Shown: piece after piece, positions 1 to 13,200 of the stretch | Layout of the letters: each line of letters begins with the position of its first letter | Numbering within the stretch: position 1 is the first letter of the stretch | Source of the DNA: Labyrinthula sp. Ha | Taxonomy: Eukaryota; Sar; Bigyra; Labyrinthulida; Labyrinthulaceae | Assembly (NCBI GenBank): GCA_015227615.1 | Contig: JAALGZ010000002.1 | Span: forward strand, 1,612,001-1,676,000 | Length of the DNA stretch: 64,000 bases | Direction of reading: 5' to 3' | The notes under the pieces: model-generated | The model's input: the letters and a program-made list of their open reading frames with translations, nothing else | The model's database searches: none | What the model was told of the DNA's origin: nothing | Translations under genes and position numbers: made by a program

Positions 1-645
1 CTAGGTTACAACGTGCTTCATATTACTATACTTCAACGTTGAAGAGTTCCAGCGCCCGAATAAAAGTTAACATTAGGAAACATAACATAGTACATATAAA
101 TAAAGCAAGTTCGGTTCTTCGTCACCTTACTTTATTTTAGTATTTTTCTTGCAGCTTTTAAGGTGTATTTTCTTCATTCTCTTACGTATAATCTTATACC
201 ATCAGTTCAAGTGAAGGTATATCAAAACTTCCCGACATTGTTTCTTTTTTTCTATGTATTTCTTAACAGTTGGTATGGTCTCATAATTAGCATTTAGTTA
301 AGACTCTCTATCTTAGAAGAGTTAGATTTCGTTGCTATTATTCAGGCTGGACAAGAGGTTCACATTTTTCACTAAAACCTTCAGCAAACTCTTCTGTACA
401 TGGAAAGCATGAAGATTCTTAACTCAGAGAAGGTGGAAGTTTTATGTTTATTTTTAGATATATCATATTAATAGTATATAGTTGTTATGGTAATCTACAT
501 TTTCATTTTATTGTGGTGCTCACAATAAGATAAAGTTATTCACGTTAGTTTAACGTAATTATGTTACCAATACATCGATGTCAACTATAGACATAGTTTC
601 AGGTGTTACTATTATCGAAAAGACAACTGATTTAAGCACACAAGA
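1..645. other. 5' flank of membrane-protein copy A
   Basis: No credible coding region. This is AT-rich upstream DNA of copy A (ATG at 646). The only distinctive element seen is the palindromic ACGTTA/TAACGT element at 542-557, annotated separately. A related GTTAACATTAGG string lies near 66-77. Confidence 0.5.
542..557 (+). promoter_or_regulatory. Upstream palindromic element shared with copy D
   Basis: The 16-bp string ACGTTAGTTTAACGTA contains an inverted repeat (ACGTTA, GTT spacer, TAACGT). It lies about 90 nt upstream of the copy A ATG. The same 16 bp occur in the same orientation relative to the gene about 140 nt upstream of copy D (33782-33797), although I cannot align the surrounding upstream DNA. 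The half-site resembles MYB-type AACG sites. A regulatory role is inferred from position and conservation only. Confidence 0.5.
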
Positions 646-3600
646 ATGGAAAAACCAAATTCTGATACAAACTATGGTATTGAAAGAAGAAATCTTCACG
701 AAATAGAAGCAGAAAGCAATAAAGAAATCTTAAGAAAATTTAGAAAGCTGAAAGAGAAAAACATGTCGTCAGGAGATAAACAGACACATGCTTCTTTACC
801 TTTTAAGTCCGTTCATACCTATAGTAGTATTAGAGAAAGGATAGAGATAAAAAGTGTTTTGAAGACTCTTTCTTTGCGTGAAATCTTAATAATTTGTTTT
901 CTTATTTTTGTTCCTGTTGGAACTCTTACAGTATGTTTTATTGTATGGTTTATTTATAGCTTAATGCACTTCTTAAACGAGAAGAAGAAATATTTTCAAA
1001 TGATCTGCAAGCTATTCAAGTATTGTTTATTGACTTTATATTTTTTAGGGAGTCACCTTTTCTCAACTTTTTTTCTTAGATGAAGGAAAAACTGTTGATC
1101 TACAACTTGAGTTTTTTGAGCCTGGTTTAAAAGTCATATTTGCAGAAACAGTATTGAGTGAAAATGGATTTGTTCAAATAGATCCTGTATTAACTCTTTG
1201 GAAAAGACCAAATGAAGTTATTCGTGTTGTTGATGATATTGGACCAAACTCACTAGATGCTGTTTTGGTACTTTTCTCTTGCATTCTAATATATAGGTAT
1301 TAAATATAGAAAATGAGAATGATCTCTTGAGTTATGTTGCTCAAATTTCTGCTTTCTCTTCTTCTCAAAGCGGAAGTTTTAGGTTTACAGTAATTTCTGT
1401 TTCAGCGGCTTCAATTCCTTCTGATACACCTTTTCAACTTAGTTTTGGTGGTCCTGGAGGAAGAAATGGACGAAGTGCAACTCTTGAAGAAGGAGAGTTT
1501 TATCAAATATTTGCTTACAGTAATAATTCAATTCAGGAAGACTTACTCAATACTGCAATTTATGTTCGTTCTCCTGATGTATATTCTTGACATTGTATAT
1601 TTTTTAGGGTGCTACTTTAGCTACAAATTTTGGAACATCAGAAAGTGATTTTTCAGCTAGACTTCTTTTTCAAGCAACTCAAACTGGTAATCATATTTTT
1701 GAAATCGATGCAGTTGGAAATGAAGAAGATAACTTTGCTGAAGAAGCTACTTGTATTATATTTTTTTGTTTTATATTTTTAGTATTGTATTCAGTTATTT
1801 CCCCTACAGAAATAGATTTAAATAGTATAACTGAAATTGAGGGTGATATTTTAGCAGCTATATCTCAAACGTATTTATTTACTTTTGAAGAAGAATTAGA
1901 GTATGAAATATTCTTGGAAAGTAACTTCCTTGAGGAATATACTCAACTAATAAACAGAACTTTAACAGCTGAAAATATAGAAATACGACTTCCACGTTTT
2001 CCTCCTAGTTTGACTCTGAGAATTCAAGATCCTTCAAATGCTGAACTATTAAACCAAACAGAAACTAAATTTGATTATGAGTTTTCTTTAGAAGAAGGTG
2101 TTGTAGTAATGAATCCTGTCAACCTTTCAGGAACTTCTTTGAAGTTTTCCTCCAATTTGGGAAACCCTCTTCTTCTTGAAGTATTTCCAACAAACGTATT
2201 TTCTTATTTTTAATAATATACAGCCTGAATATTATACTGAAGAGTTTTATCAAGTTATAGGATCTTTCACTATTTCTATTTCGTTTCAACCTATTTCAAG
2301 TACTTCTAGTACTGCTGAACTAGTAGATCCAAATGATCCTTACAGTGAGTGTTTTGAGAACCCCTTGGCAGTTTTAGCTGCAGGATGTAACTCAGCTGTA
2401 TACTTGTATTGCAGAAATAAACATCATCCATTCGTACTTTATCAATTTCTTTAATACTTAGGAAAATCTATTTGCAGCAACAATAAATGAAGTAAACTCA
2501 ATTTGTACTTGTGTGGGATACATGTGTCAAGAGCTCCCAAGTAGTGAAGTTACAGCTGATCAAACAGTTGTTTTTTCACTTTTGTTTGATTCTATATTGC
2601 TTATTGTGGGGATTATCTGTTTGTCAATTTGTTTATACTTATTCTATGATTACAAGAAATTTTTCAAAGAAAATAGTATTTATTTTTTTCTTGTTAGTTT
2701 TTAGAAGTTAGCTGGAAAGTACCCCATAAGGTTTCTTGGATTCTTTCTGTTCTATTCTATATAAATTTACTTATATACTCCTCAACAGGAATTTCTTTAG
2801 GAAATTTTTTTCAAGATCTAACTGATATGAACGAAGCTTATATTGGAAGACAAGAAACATTCTTTGGTGAAACTGATTCTACCTTTTATGAAAATAATCC
2901 TTTTGATGATGTGTATTCATATTTAGATGGAACACTTGGATTAGAATATGAAGATATTGAGATTTCAGGTTCTTCTTTTTTTCTGAATTCTGCTGCACAA
3001 GAAATTTTTGACAATATTATGATTGACTCCGCAGTTGTAGGTGATATTTTTGCCTATTCTCAAGCTATTTTAGAATCTTTAGCTATGATACAATTTATTG
3101 AAATTTCTATAGCTTGGGTTTATGTTTCATTTTCTGCATCTGCAGTCTTAAGAAAAAAAGCACAAAACCAGAAAGAAAGAGTTATTTTATATATTAGAGT
3201 ATTTCAATTTACAGTTGGTTTGAATATGTTATGGTATACACTTGCTAGATTTATCTCAGGAGGAAAAACATATTCAAGTGCTTTTTTCTACTTGTATGCT
3301 TTAACAGCTGCTTTAGTTGGTGGTCTTTTATTTTATGTAATTCTTTTATTTCGCAGAGCAGTTATGCTTGATAGAATATATCAAAGGTATATATTTTATC
3401 TTTTTTTTATAATTTTAGTAAACTCTCTACAACAAAATTACCGAGCGCTTCAAAACGAAAAAAATTAGAGGATATTATTAAACCTATAGAGAACGCAGCG
3501 CTTACCCTTATTTGCTGTGTTAGTGGAATTACTGTTGCCAATATTTATTTTGGTGTGAACTATGCTTCAAGAATGGCTCGTCTAAGGTCACGAAATGAAA

Positions 3601-4056
3601 ATGTATTCTTTAGGGCTTATGTTTATGCTTTAGGTTTCCAAGTCTTTTGAGACATTTAATGATTTTTGCTTGATTGCTGGGATGATTTGTATATTTGTTT
3701 ACCTATTTTGGAGCAATAATGAGGCAAAAGATTTGCTATTTGAGGATAGTCATTCTCAAGGGTTTCCAACAAGAGAAGGTGGTGGAACTTCATACATTTT
3801 GCATTCAGATGCAAAACAAAGTTCTTCCCCAGCTGCTTCTAAGCAGCAACAAATTTTGTCAGGGGTAGAGATGCCTCAAACTTCTGGTTTATCGTTTTAT
3901 TTTCGTTTCAGAAATTCTACAAATTTGGATATTTCAACTATTAAACAAACGAATATTGAAACTAATGAAAGTAAGTTTGAAACCAGTGAGCCAGAATCTT
4001 TTATCCCTGCTAGGGTTGCGAGAACAATTGTTTCTGAAGTAGAAGTGCCTACTTGA
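646..4056 (+). CDS. Multi-exon 8-TM membrane protein, family copy A
   Basis: Unrecognised family; function unknown. Eleven exons: 646-930, 960-1019, 1049-1267, 1297-1578, 1608-1752, 1783-2195, 2224-2433, 2462-2675, 2705-3386, 3419-3602, 3634-4056 (1,038 aa). Introns are 28-32 nt, GTA...AG, and all junctions keep frame. The cytosolic N-tail has a motif conserved in all copies (ESNKEILRKFRKLK, 24-37). TM1 is at about 78-95. The ectodomain runs from about 96 to 573; residues 190-330 look beta-rich, with an SPDG turn resembling PPC-type beta-sandwiches (inference). Juxtamembrane Cys 553, 555 and 560 precede TM2 (574-600). TM3 (about 620-645) is followed by a second outer loop with YIGRQ and NPFDDVYSYLD motifs, then TM4-TM8 and a Ser-rich C-tail. 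Exons 1-5 match copy D most closely and exons 7-8 match copy B. The start is the first in-frame ATG and aligns with its paralogues. It could be a receptor, channel subunit or surface protein. Confidence 0.88.
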
Positions 4057-4393
4057 AATGATAAATATTTAATTTATGCTAGCTATTTACTGCATTCTGA
4101 TTAGATACTAGTTTGATTTAAACTATGCAAGTTCAATATTCTTTTTGATCCTTGTTAAATTGTTTTAGTTTTGTTAGCATCGCTTTCTCTGATATGAGCT
4201 ATACAAAGAAAACCTACAATACAGGTACTATACACAAGGAAGTGAAGGTTTTCAAAGCAAAGGAGAAACTGAATTTCAACATCTTTCTTCTATGAAGCAC
4301 GTTACTCATAGTTTCATAATTGTTTCGGTTCCTGTATTTGTAAGAGAATCGTATAGGACTCGTTTCAGTCTGAAACAAGAAATGCCCAAAATA

Positions 4394-4424
4394 GTATATA
4401 TCCTGCAACAATATTTTTCTGTAG
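4394..4424 (+). other. Candidate 31-nt 5'-UTR intron
   Basis: The segment starts GTATAT, ends TTTTTCTGTAG and is 31 nt long, matching the size and borders of the introns in neighbouring genes. It ends 8 nt before the ATG at 4433. Splicing it would put a stop in frame with the upstream ATGs, so it fits a leader intron and supports starting the next gene at 4433 rather than 4292. Confidence 0.45.
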
Positions 4425-4432
4425 GCAACAGA

Positions 4433-5296
4433 ATGAGTTTGAAAAGATATGTCAGAAAAACTTTGCATCTAACAACACAGAGACACTTCTCTAAGAATAT
4501 CAAGACGTTCAATTCGTCAACAGGAGTTGAAAATGTTAATGAAATATTTATTTTACCCTCATGCTTTGAACCATCTTCTTCCTGGGATTATATTGCGAAA
4601 AAATTATCTAGACAAAGCTTCACCACAAATGTTATAAACATTGACTACAAGGAAAATGAGAGTTTGACAAATTTATTAGAGTATATAGAAAATTTGAAAA
4701 TCCCACAACATTCAATTCTAATCACTTCATACTTATCATCGTTCCTAGGCTTCAAATATCTAGAGTCTTTTGCAACTTCTGGGCTCGTTCTAATCAATCC
4801 AATAAGCATGGGAGGTTCATCACTTTTAAAAGATGTTTCAACTCTAACTAATCTTAATTTGGACAAAAATCCTACAGAAAAACTACAGTCAAAGTATGGA
4901 TATAAGGGAATTTTCAAGTCTTTGCTTGGAAGAAATCAGACAGCGCAAGTGACATTGGATGTTGAAAACTTGAGTGCTGAAATATCTCGTAATCTCTCTT
5001 CTATAAATGCACCTTTGTTGGTTGATGTAATAGATTCTGCGAATAGGGTAAATGTTGAACCTCACACGGTAAATATGCTGCAGATATATTTCGAAGGCTT
5101 TAGAGAGAAAGAAAATGAGAGGATTTCTACTTTTCATGGTTTAGAAGAAGGCGCGGAGCTTATAAAAGTTAACACCGGGAAGCAGAAGGAGTTAAATTAT
5201 GATAAAATATTTCCAATGTTTCAAGATGGGATATCTATTCAGACACAAGACAGATTAGTTCAAGAAATAGTTAACTGGAATGGCACTTATTTCTAG
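4433..5296 (+). CDS. Degenerate alpha/beta-hydrolase-like protein, probably mitochondrial
   Basis: A 287-aa single-exon protein. The frame is open from 4292, but the 4433 ATG opens a basic, acid-free leader (MSLKRYVRKTLHLTTQRHF) typical of mitochondrial presequences, and a likely 31-nt leader intron sits just upstream. The next ~100 residues follow the alpha/beta-hydrolase pattern: a strand ending FILPSCFEPSSSWDYIAKKL in the place of the usual HG...SSSW oxyanion loop, a strand VINIDY, then SILITSYLSSFLGF in the place of the nucleophile elbow GHSxGG, then LVLINPI. The nucleophile Ser appears replaced by Tyr and the flanking Gly residues are missing, so catalysis is doubtful and a scaffold or pseudoenzyme role is more likely. 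It follows copy A by 376 nt on the same strand. The fold assignment is inference from motif order. Confidence 0.72.
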   Translation: MSLKRYVRKTLHLTTQRHFSKNIKTFNSSTGVENVNEIFILPSCFEPSSSWDYIAKKLSRQSFTTNVINIDYKENESLTNLLEYIENLKIPQHSILITSYLSSFLGFKYLESFATSGLVLINPISMGGSSLLKDVSTLTNLNLDKNPTEKLQSKYGYKGIFKSLLGRNQTAQVTLDVENLSAEISRNLSSINAPLLVDVIDSANRVNVEPHTVNMLQIYFEGFREKENERISTFHGLEEGAELIKVNTGKQKELNYDKIFPMFQDGISIQTQDRLVQEIVNWNGTYF

Positions 5297-5889
5297 AAAT
5301 TTTCATCAGTAGAGCAGGATGGAAGCTGCACACTTATTCTAGGTGTAGTAGCTGGTCTTGGTAGTCAATTCGAACATAGTTTTCAAAGCTTTCTATTGCA
5401 GTTCGTCCGGTTATTCCCAATGAACCTATGGTTTGAACTATTTAACACCGAAGTTCAGCATTTAGATCTCAGGTCTTCAGAGTCTTGACCCTGGTTACAA
5501 GCTTCATCTAAGGCTTTCCATGACAGCACTCTTCTGGTATTTTAAAATCCAGAAAAACTTTTCTTCGAATGAAAAAAGAAAATTCTCCGAGAGAAATGTC
5601 AAATCCCACCCTGCACATGTTAGCAAATGCTAGGAAACATCGACGAGCTGCTTACCACAGCTAGATTATCTCTATTTAATCCATTCCTGATAGTAGAGCG
5701 TTGGCTTTACACATTTTCTCGCTTTAAGTTAGGGGTATTTTATATTGCCAGGTAAGTGCTCGTGACATGGGGGAAGAAGTCAAAATATATTGACTTAAGT
5801 TTTTTTACACCGGGTAACCGGAACATATATAATTATAATGTGCTATCGTCTTGACATCCATAAATCACTCATAAAAAAAATAAATAGCG
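5297..5889. other. Intergenic region between convergent genes
   Basis: Lies between the stop of the hydrolase-like gene (+) and the stop of the CCCH gene (-). It is somewhat richer in G+C than the other spacers (notably 5360-5560) and contains a small inverted repeat around 5648-5664 (agctgcttaccacagct). No ORF, tRNA or known structural RNA could be supported. Confidence 0.4.
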
Positions 5890-7221
5890 TTATAAAGCAG
5901 GTAAGCCAGTTTCTGTTGAGTTAAATATGTTCAGGTTCGCCTCACCTTCATATCTAGTTACAGAATTACTCTTCAGTCGAATTCCTTCAGTTGTTCTTGT
6001 CTTCTCCCTTTGTAGCTCCTGAGTAAAATCTAAATCAGCTTCTGCTAACTTGGATAAGTTTGTTGCTGAATGACTTCTTAAAGTGGAGAAACGTGGCACC
6101 GCAGTTGTGAAGCTGTTCTTCAATTCAGAGAGTGCGGGCTCTTCATCTAACACAGTGCCTCGGTACAATCCCCCCTGATTTAAATCCCTCAAGGACATAG
6201 AGGTATTCTTATATCCAGGCCCAAATCCCAAACCAAGAGGGGATTTTGCTCTGGTAGCCCTGGGAACTTCGGCTGCCAAATCATTAGATGTTAAATTTCT
6301 TGAGATATCATTAGGCAGTGAAGATGGGTTCAGAGAACCTCCAAGCGAGAAATCGTGACTTGTCGAGCTTCTTGGCATTTCATACGGCGTTTCGCTAAAA
6401 ATATCAAGATTAGCAGCGGCAGATTGATTTCGATCACCTAGCGAAAGTGCATTCATGCCAGAGGCTAATGCACCTAAACGTGGTTGAGAATCATACCTTT
6501 CCCTTCTTGTCTCTAGAAAGCTACCTTGTGGCTCAAATTCCGGAATTTCCGGTGTTCGATGACCAGAGTTCGATCCTGCAAACGGACTTTGTGCTCTTCT
6601 TACAGGATTAGCACCGGTTATTGCAGGCTCAGGAATCATCAAACCAGGGCTTTGCTGCAAAACAGGGGAACCTGGTCCTCCTATAGGCAATCTGGGCACA
6701 GATTTCAGTTGTGACTCAGTCTCATTGTGAATAAATCGACAACGGGATCCATATCGACACTGCCCGGTTGCTTGAAATGATTTACATTGTGTTGTTTTAT
6801 ACAAAGGATGTCTCACTAGAGTACGCAGTTCTGCCCGACCATGTGCAAATTGGCACTTTGCCCCATACCTACAGGTTCCTGTGGTCTCCCATTTTCTACA
6901 TAGTTCCGTTTTATATAAGTTTTGCTTATTCGGTTGAGGCGGAAAATCGGTCGCTCCAATGCCTATTTCACCGCCCTGACCGGGCCAGAAATCCCTTTGA
7001 GGAATCGAAGAACCGAACCCTGGTTGTAAAAAATCAGGGTTTTGATAAGGTGCTTGTTCAGGAATGGAAAATTGTGCTTGCTGCCAATGAAATTGGTTCA
7101 TCTGATTGCCGTTTGATGTAGGTGTAATGTTATAGAAACTCTCGTCTGTTCGCCTTCTGGGTGCTTGTGATGGGTTGGACCCTTGAGAAATGATATCTTT
7201 TTGAGGATTCTGTTCTATCAT
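5890..7221 (-). CDS. Tandem CCCH zinc-finger RNA-binding protein (TTP/TIS11-like)
   Basis: 443 aa, single exon. Residues 103-127 and 141-165 form two C-x8-C-x5-C-x3-H fingers separated by 18 residues. Each is preceded by the lead-in YKTELC or YKTTQC, the hallmark of the tristetraprolin/TIS11/Cth family. In known members this tandem finger binds UAUUUAU AU-rich elements in mRNA 3' UTRs and recruits deadenylases. The N-terminal 100 residues are Gln/Asn/Pro-rich and the C-terminal 270 are Ser-rich with several RAxSP and RxxS sites of the kind phosphorylated in this family. A start at 7221 gives the full N-tail; the gene is convergent with the hydrolase-like gene. Finger spacing is exactly canonical, so RNA binding is expected. 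Which transcripts it targets cannot be told. Confidence 0.92.
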   Translation of the reverse strand: MIEQNPQKDIISQGSNPSQAPRRRTDESFYNITPTSNGNQMNQFHWQQAQFSIPEQAPYQNPDFLQPGFGSSIPQRDFWPGQGGEIGIGATDFPPQPNKQNLYKTELCRKWETTGTCRYGAKCQFAHGRAELRTLVRHPLYKTTQCKSFQATGQCRYGSRCRFIHNETESQLKSVPRLPIGGPGSPVLQQSPGLMIPEPAITGANPVRRAQSPFAGSNSGHRTPEIPEFEPQGSFLETRRERYDSQPRLGALASGMNALSLGDRNQSAAANLDIFSETPYEMPRSSTSHDFSLGGSLNPSSLPNDISRNLTSNDLAAEVPRATRAKSPLGLGFGPGYKNTSMSLRDLNQGGLYRGTVLDEEPALSELKNSFTTAVPRFSTLRSHSATNLSKLAEADLDFTQELQREKTRTTEGIRLKSNSVTRYEGEANLNIFNSTETGLPAL

Positions 7222-10200
7222 TTTGAAAATATTTGATATTCTCGCTCTTATATGACGTATCTGCTTACAAAATGGTTGATGAAATCTAAACAGATGCTAT
7301 TCGTTTTTTTTCCAAAATTCGATATTTTGATTAACGGACAGATTTCAGGAAAGAGTTGCAGGTCGTCCTATTAAATAGAGAATGTTTCGGATTGATATCG
7401 TGTTCCGTTAGTGCCATTTGAGTTTTTCTGCCGCTGAGCGTCTTGGACATTATTGAAGTAACAAAAACCAAATATTAAATAGCGTTTTTTTTCTGACCCC
7501 GAACTCAGCAAAAAATGAAATACTAAATCAATTTTTTGAAATACACTACATATATAAATAAACCAGAAAAATATAATTTGCGAAAGAGAAATGCATTTCA
7601 CTATATGGTCTAAAAGGTTGTTGTTAAATTAGATAAACATGAATAAAAAACAAGGAAAGCAGAAAACGCAAGTTTCAAAACTTTAGTTTATAGAAAATTT
7701 CTAAGCATAATAAAATAATGCATAAAAAAAACGAAGGATGTACGTTTAGATATAAGCATTGGAAGGTAAATAAACTTGACCTGAAGATCATTTGCTTACT
7801 TACTGACAAGATCATGGATTCCTGCACATGAGACAATGATTTAGAATATTTTCAAAAGCATAAAATCGCAAGAGGAATGTTTAATCACTGTACAACACGA
7901 AATATTTCTTAAAAAATATCATTTACTTAGATGAACACTGATCTTTGCACAAGGTGAAGAAAGAACATACACCTCTTGTAAATTCATACTATAGTAAGAG
8001 ATATTCATTACATATAAAAAATAAGGAATGAAGCAAGTATATATATGTATATATCATCATGTGATCACCACCATTGCCAACTGAAATCAAGACGAATGTT
8101 TATATATTATTATATAGAAGCAATGCCTAAAACTATTTAATCTGAGTAGGTTTTAAGATGATTAAATAGCCAAGATAAATTTTAAAGGCAATATTAGGAG
8201 GAAAATACAAATTATCTATCCTAATTTTCATATTTATGACCATTGTTACACATACCGGTAGGATATGCCAAGTCATTGTGTTCATAGTATGTCTGGATTT
8301 GGCTTGAACGCTCTGAATCATACACTCAAGACTGATTAGACTCTTTTATTCAAAGTTTTTACAGGTGCAAACATCTAATAGTCACCTTTTATTTTCCTAA
8401 CAAAAGAGTATAGATTGGGGTTTAGGGATTTTACTTCCAAACAAAAAATGGTGGAGAATCAACGTGCACCATTCAGGATTAACTCATGTATATGGACTAA
8501 AGTATAAATATGCAAGCGTCGTAGGTTAAAAAATCTGTAAACGAAGAATATTATTGAACAACATGAAAGTTGAAAAGGTTTTGCGATAACTTTGCTGTGT
8601 AATTTGATATCTTATGGAGATTTAACTTTTAACCGAAACTGAGTCGAAGATATTCAAAGTTCCGCTAAGTTATCATCTAGATTTTATTTTGGAAATATTT
8701 TTATTTTAGCTAAGGTGCAGATATTCTTAACCACCCTTATTCTAAATATTCTCCAGTTTTTATATTTTTTACATACCGACAGAAAGACTGGGTGTCTTAC
8801 CTCTGATTTTCTCGGAGCACTACTAAGATTAATTGAGGCCTAGTCTACCTATAACACGAACCCTGATTTCATATAGTTATCTAACTTGCAATTATTCCCA
8901 ACTGAAATTTTGTATAATGGACGTTAATTATATCTACATCTGTCACGCAACTTCCCCTTTTTTATGTACTTTACCCCGTCTCTATCATACATCCTTATTA
9001 AATGGTGACATAAAATATTGGGCTTTATCCAGGTGAAGAAACCAAAATTATAATAAGCATCCTTGTCTCCTTATTTTCATCTGAGGTACATTATCCTCTG
9101 GAACTCGTATTAGAGTCTGAGAATTTGCAACTCTTACTCTCAACATCTGTAACTCAATCTAAAGTCACAAACACTAGCATTCGTTTTCTTCAGTTTAAAA
9201 TATTTATTTAAGAACAAAATATATATTATTTTCACAATATTTCACTAAAAGAAACAATTTAATTGAATTTCTAGGATCTAAGTCTTGCAGTAATGACTCT
9301 ATTTATATCGATAAAGCCATGAATATATTCGACTAAAAACGTTGATTTGGTTGAGAATGGCAAATATTCCTGCATCTGCAACAAGTAGCCTTTATATTTA
9401 CTGGAATTTCTTAATAATACATTTTTCACCTTTTATTTAAGTCTTCAAGTAAACCCTTCAAGATGCTATCCAGAGCATTAGCGGTGTCTACCCGTGAGAG
9501 TATTTTCATGTATTTTTTTAAACTAAAAAAACAGAAATTTCAAGCCCTTATAAGCAAAAGAAAACAATATTGGCGAATTTTTGCTCGCTTGCATGTATTG
9601 TAATGTGTTACCTCCTTGTGTTGGGTAGGAAGGTATTGACATATGGCATCATTGCTTCGGCTGGGGAAAGTTTATGTAATTTAAAGCCTATTATTATATA
9701 GTTCGCATTTCTTTATTTATAGCATCTTATATAAAAATTGATTGTATGACGGGAGTTATTAATAATTTTAGGAAGTATGGCATGATGTGAATATCTCTTT
9801 GCTCTTGAGTGACGTAAATTGGTCTGTTATCTCTAGATTTCTTATTTAATTTTTTAGTTACTAATGGAAATATCTATAGTTTAAATTGGTTCTCCAGCAT
9901 AATAAATTATTCTTCTATGGTTATAACTTTTCAAAACTTGATAAATCGTTCTTCCCAATTTGATTTATAATTTTTTACAATTTTTTCTCTCAAACTTCTT
10001 TAGCATTTTTTTGTTTTTTTACATTCTATATAAAACTATATTTTCATAACACAAAATTCCATAAAAATATCTCTAGGTTAACATATCTACTAAGGCACAT
10101 TTACTTCTAGTGGCATCAATGCTACTAAGGGTGCTATATCCTAATTCAGGCAGTTTTTACATAGGACTTTCATATATCTGGGTAAACTTACTTCACGAAT

Positions 10201-13200
10201 TATGTAATGGTCACAGATTTAGCAGAAAATTATCTAGATATGTTCATGTTACATCTAGGATTTATTTAAGAGTAGACATTTCTTAAGGATCTACATATAG
10301 TTTTACACATCTTTATATATGCTTGTTACTGAGAAATTTATTTATTCAGAAAATTCAATAAATTATAATATTTATATCTTTCTTACTTAAATTATCCAGT
10401 AATAAACCCTGCTAGGCGGAGAAAGAATTTCTATTATGAAATAAATCTAAGATTTTTTAATACTCTTGCATGCATGACATTACCATAATTTCATGCACAC
10501 CTGAACACTTTCTAGATGACCTTGCTTTGGTTTCTTTTGGTTTAAGCTTTCAGGGCGTTCCCTTTTTCGTTTAGGAAACTATGATCCACCATAGTTTGAC
10601 CACTCATATTATCTGGAAATACTGACTCTGGAGTGGATATAAATATTTCAAATATAAAATTTCATTTTTGCTCGCATTTCTCTATCATTATTCAAGTTGT
10701 ATCACGATTCGATGGAAGATCTTATATAAATATATATCTAATCATAACCCAAGCCCATTAATAGAAACTTAAAATGTGAAGGAAGAAAAAAGCTCTCTAA
10801 GTACCTAGAGAAACCTCATGACTTTATTTTGTCAAAGTTGGGTCGCTCTTTATATTTTAGTTTTTTTTGCCAATCAGCTGAAGTATCCTATTTAGACAAA
10901 GCTAAAAAGAATATTCTGGAACACCACCCAAATATGGCTATGGCTCTGGACTGTTGTACACCTTTATAGCATGGTGTTTCTTTTAAATTAAAGCTAAGCA
11001 TGAACCTTTTCAGATATAAATTAGATTAATCTAACTGTTTGTATTATTTTATTAAATACCTTAGGTGAACTACATTTTTTTAATTTCTTGTAGCGGCACG
11101 ATACGTCTTATACTGGCTAATACTTAAACTTTATGTTTCAGTGAAGTAGTTAATCAATTACTTAGGATCTTAGAAGTGTCATTGTAAAGAAACATAATTT
11201 TCCTAAAAGTGGCAATGATATGATTAAAGTAATAGTTAGTCCTTGACGAAAATAACAATGAGTAAGTTAGTTTTGATAATTAAATTTAGGAGGTCATTTC
11301 AGTTTGGCACGTTATGAGAAAATTATTTGAGAATCATCTAACTATAGCAATAAGTCCTGAATTATACAATATCCTGGTATTGAGTTTCTAAGTTGATTCA
11401 AACTCTTGTTTAATATGACTTATAATTTTCTTTTCCAAATTTAGACATAGCAAATTGGCACATGTTTTGCCTGAGAAATTCTGTTATGCTCTTATTAGAA
11501 ATACTTTCTAACGAGGTGCGAGATATTTCAGATATTTTTTTGATGTAAAATTTTCTCAGTCTCAATATTCATAACATAGGATTGAGTACATAATTGAAAG
11601 GCATGAACGCAACAAAATCCACCACAAAACCTCTTTCACCCTACAGAATGAGCTCCAACTGCTGTGCATAGATGCATTGTTTTGAAGAGTTATCATACGA
11701 ATCTCTTAAAACCTATTCTCCTCTTCAACATACATTAATCTTGCAATTAATGTCTTGTAAATTTTCTTTTTCGCATATGCACGATGATTACTGAGATTAG
11801 CTGCCTCCATACCATTACTAATGCCAGGAAAAATATGAAGGCTTTATCATCTTGGGTTTAATCGTTTCTCGGTAACCATGTAGCAATCTAATGACAAAAA
11901 ATGATGTTAAAACAGCATGGAGTGGAACTTAATTTAACAAGAAAGAGGTTGTTTTTTCCCAGGTCAGATAATCTTTCTGTTTGATGTCTGAAAGTTTTTA
12001 ACTTGACTTCGCTCGCCATTGTGTTTGCTTCAATTTCTTCTTGTAGAAAATTCTGGGTTATTTTCAATACGGATTAATTTAGGAATACTAATGTAATAAA
12101 ATGTTCTCTAATAACTCTCTTATTCTACTGATGTGTATTCCTCTTTTACTATTTAGGATACCGATCATTTAATTGGTGGTTACGATATATACATGTATAT
12201 ATATATCCTACTTTCCGAACCAAGATGATGCTTCACTGCAACCAAAGAAATTGCTTCCTCGCATTTTTCTATGATCCAGCTTTGCTTACCCAAAGGTCAG
12301 ATGCATGTTGAACCGATGGAATTATTTTGTCACCATTTAACACAGACTATTCTCACCGACTGTTCAACAATCTCGTTAGCATATATTAATAGATCATCTT
12401 GCTTGTATAAAGAGAAAAAGTCAATTGTAAAACCCTAATTAAGATGACTAAGAAGAAATATTACCAAAACTACTTTTCAGTTGGAATAGATTTGGCTGGG
12501 TCAAAGTATCGTACTGATATCTAAACTAGCTCTTACAGAAAATGCCTGTCTTCAGGGGCTATATACATTTGATGCAGTAAAACATTCGGGCTAATTCTCG
12601 TGCTTAAATTTAATCTTGTTTAGTTACTTTGATATTTTTTAATTCTCTCAGTTTTCTCCCGCAGTCAAATTTAACCTCTGTAACTTGTATTACCTTGTAT
12701 TAGAATACGAAGTATATCCATCGAATCTAACGTTGTAATGAGTTGCACATTATATAACATACCACTAAATAAAACTATCCCTAACATTTATCACTTTGAA
12801 ATATTTTTATTAAACAGATATTTGTATTTATTCTCACTTACATATACTGGGTTTCAGTTGTTGAAATTATCTTGTTATCGTTTCCTTTTCAGAAATAAAT
12901 TTTGCAGGGTAAGACTATACGGAAAATTCCCGCTACAAACCCAAAGGACTCTAATCATCATACCATATGGAGGTCTATGAATTCCAAGAACTACGTGAGT
13001 ATTAAACATTTTTATTTAATCCCATCTTTGCCAAATATTTAGCTATTAAGCAAGCAATTATGATAGACAGTGTTCATTAGAGGATAATCAGGGTTTCCTG
13101 AAGCTGGCAAGAAAAAGGAACGATCAGAGGCGGCGGTAGAAGCTCTCATATTATAAAAAAAGAGGGTACCAGCGTTTGAGTTCTGAGCATACATCTTGTC

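Noticed and set aside
2827-3468. Polycystin/TRP-channel identity for the TM region of the membrane family
   Set aside because: A TM followed by an outer loop and more TMs recalls polycystins, but no pore-helix motif, Polycystin signature or S4-like pattern could be seen, so I left the family unnamed.
6768-7121. 117-codon plus-strand ORF
   Set aside because: It lies entirely opposite the CCCH zinc-finger gene, whose minus-strand frame has exact canonical fingers; the plus ORF is a shadow.
8416-8432. Telomere-like GGGGTTTAGGG
   Set aside because: Only a single unit; no tandem array and no chromosome-end context.
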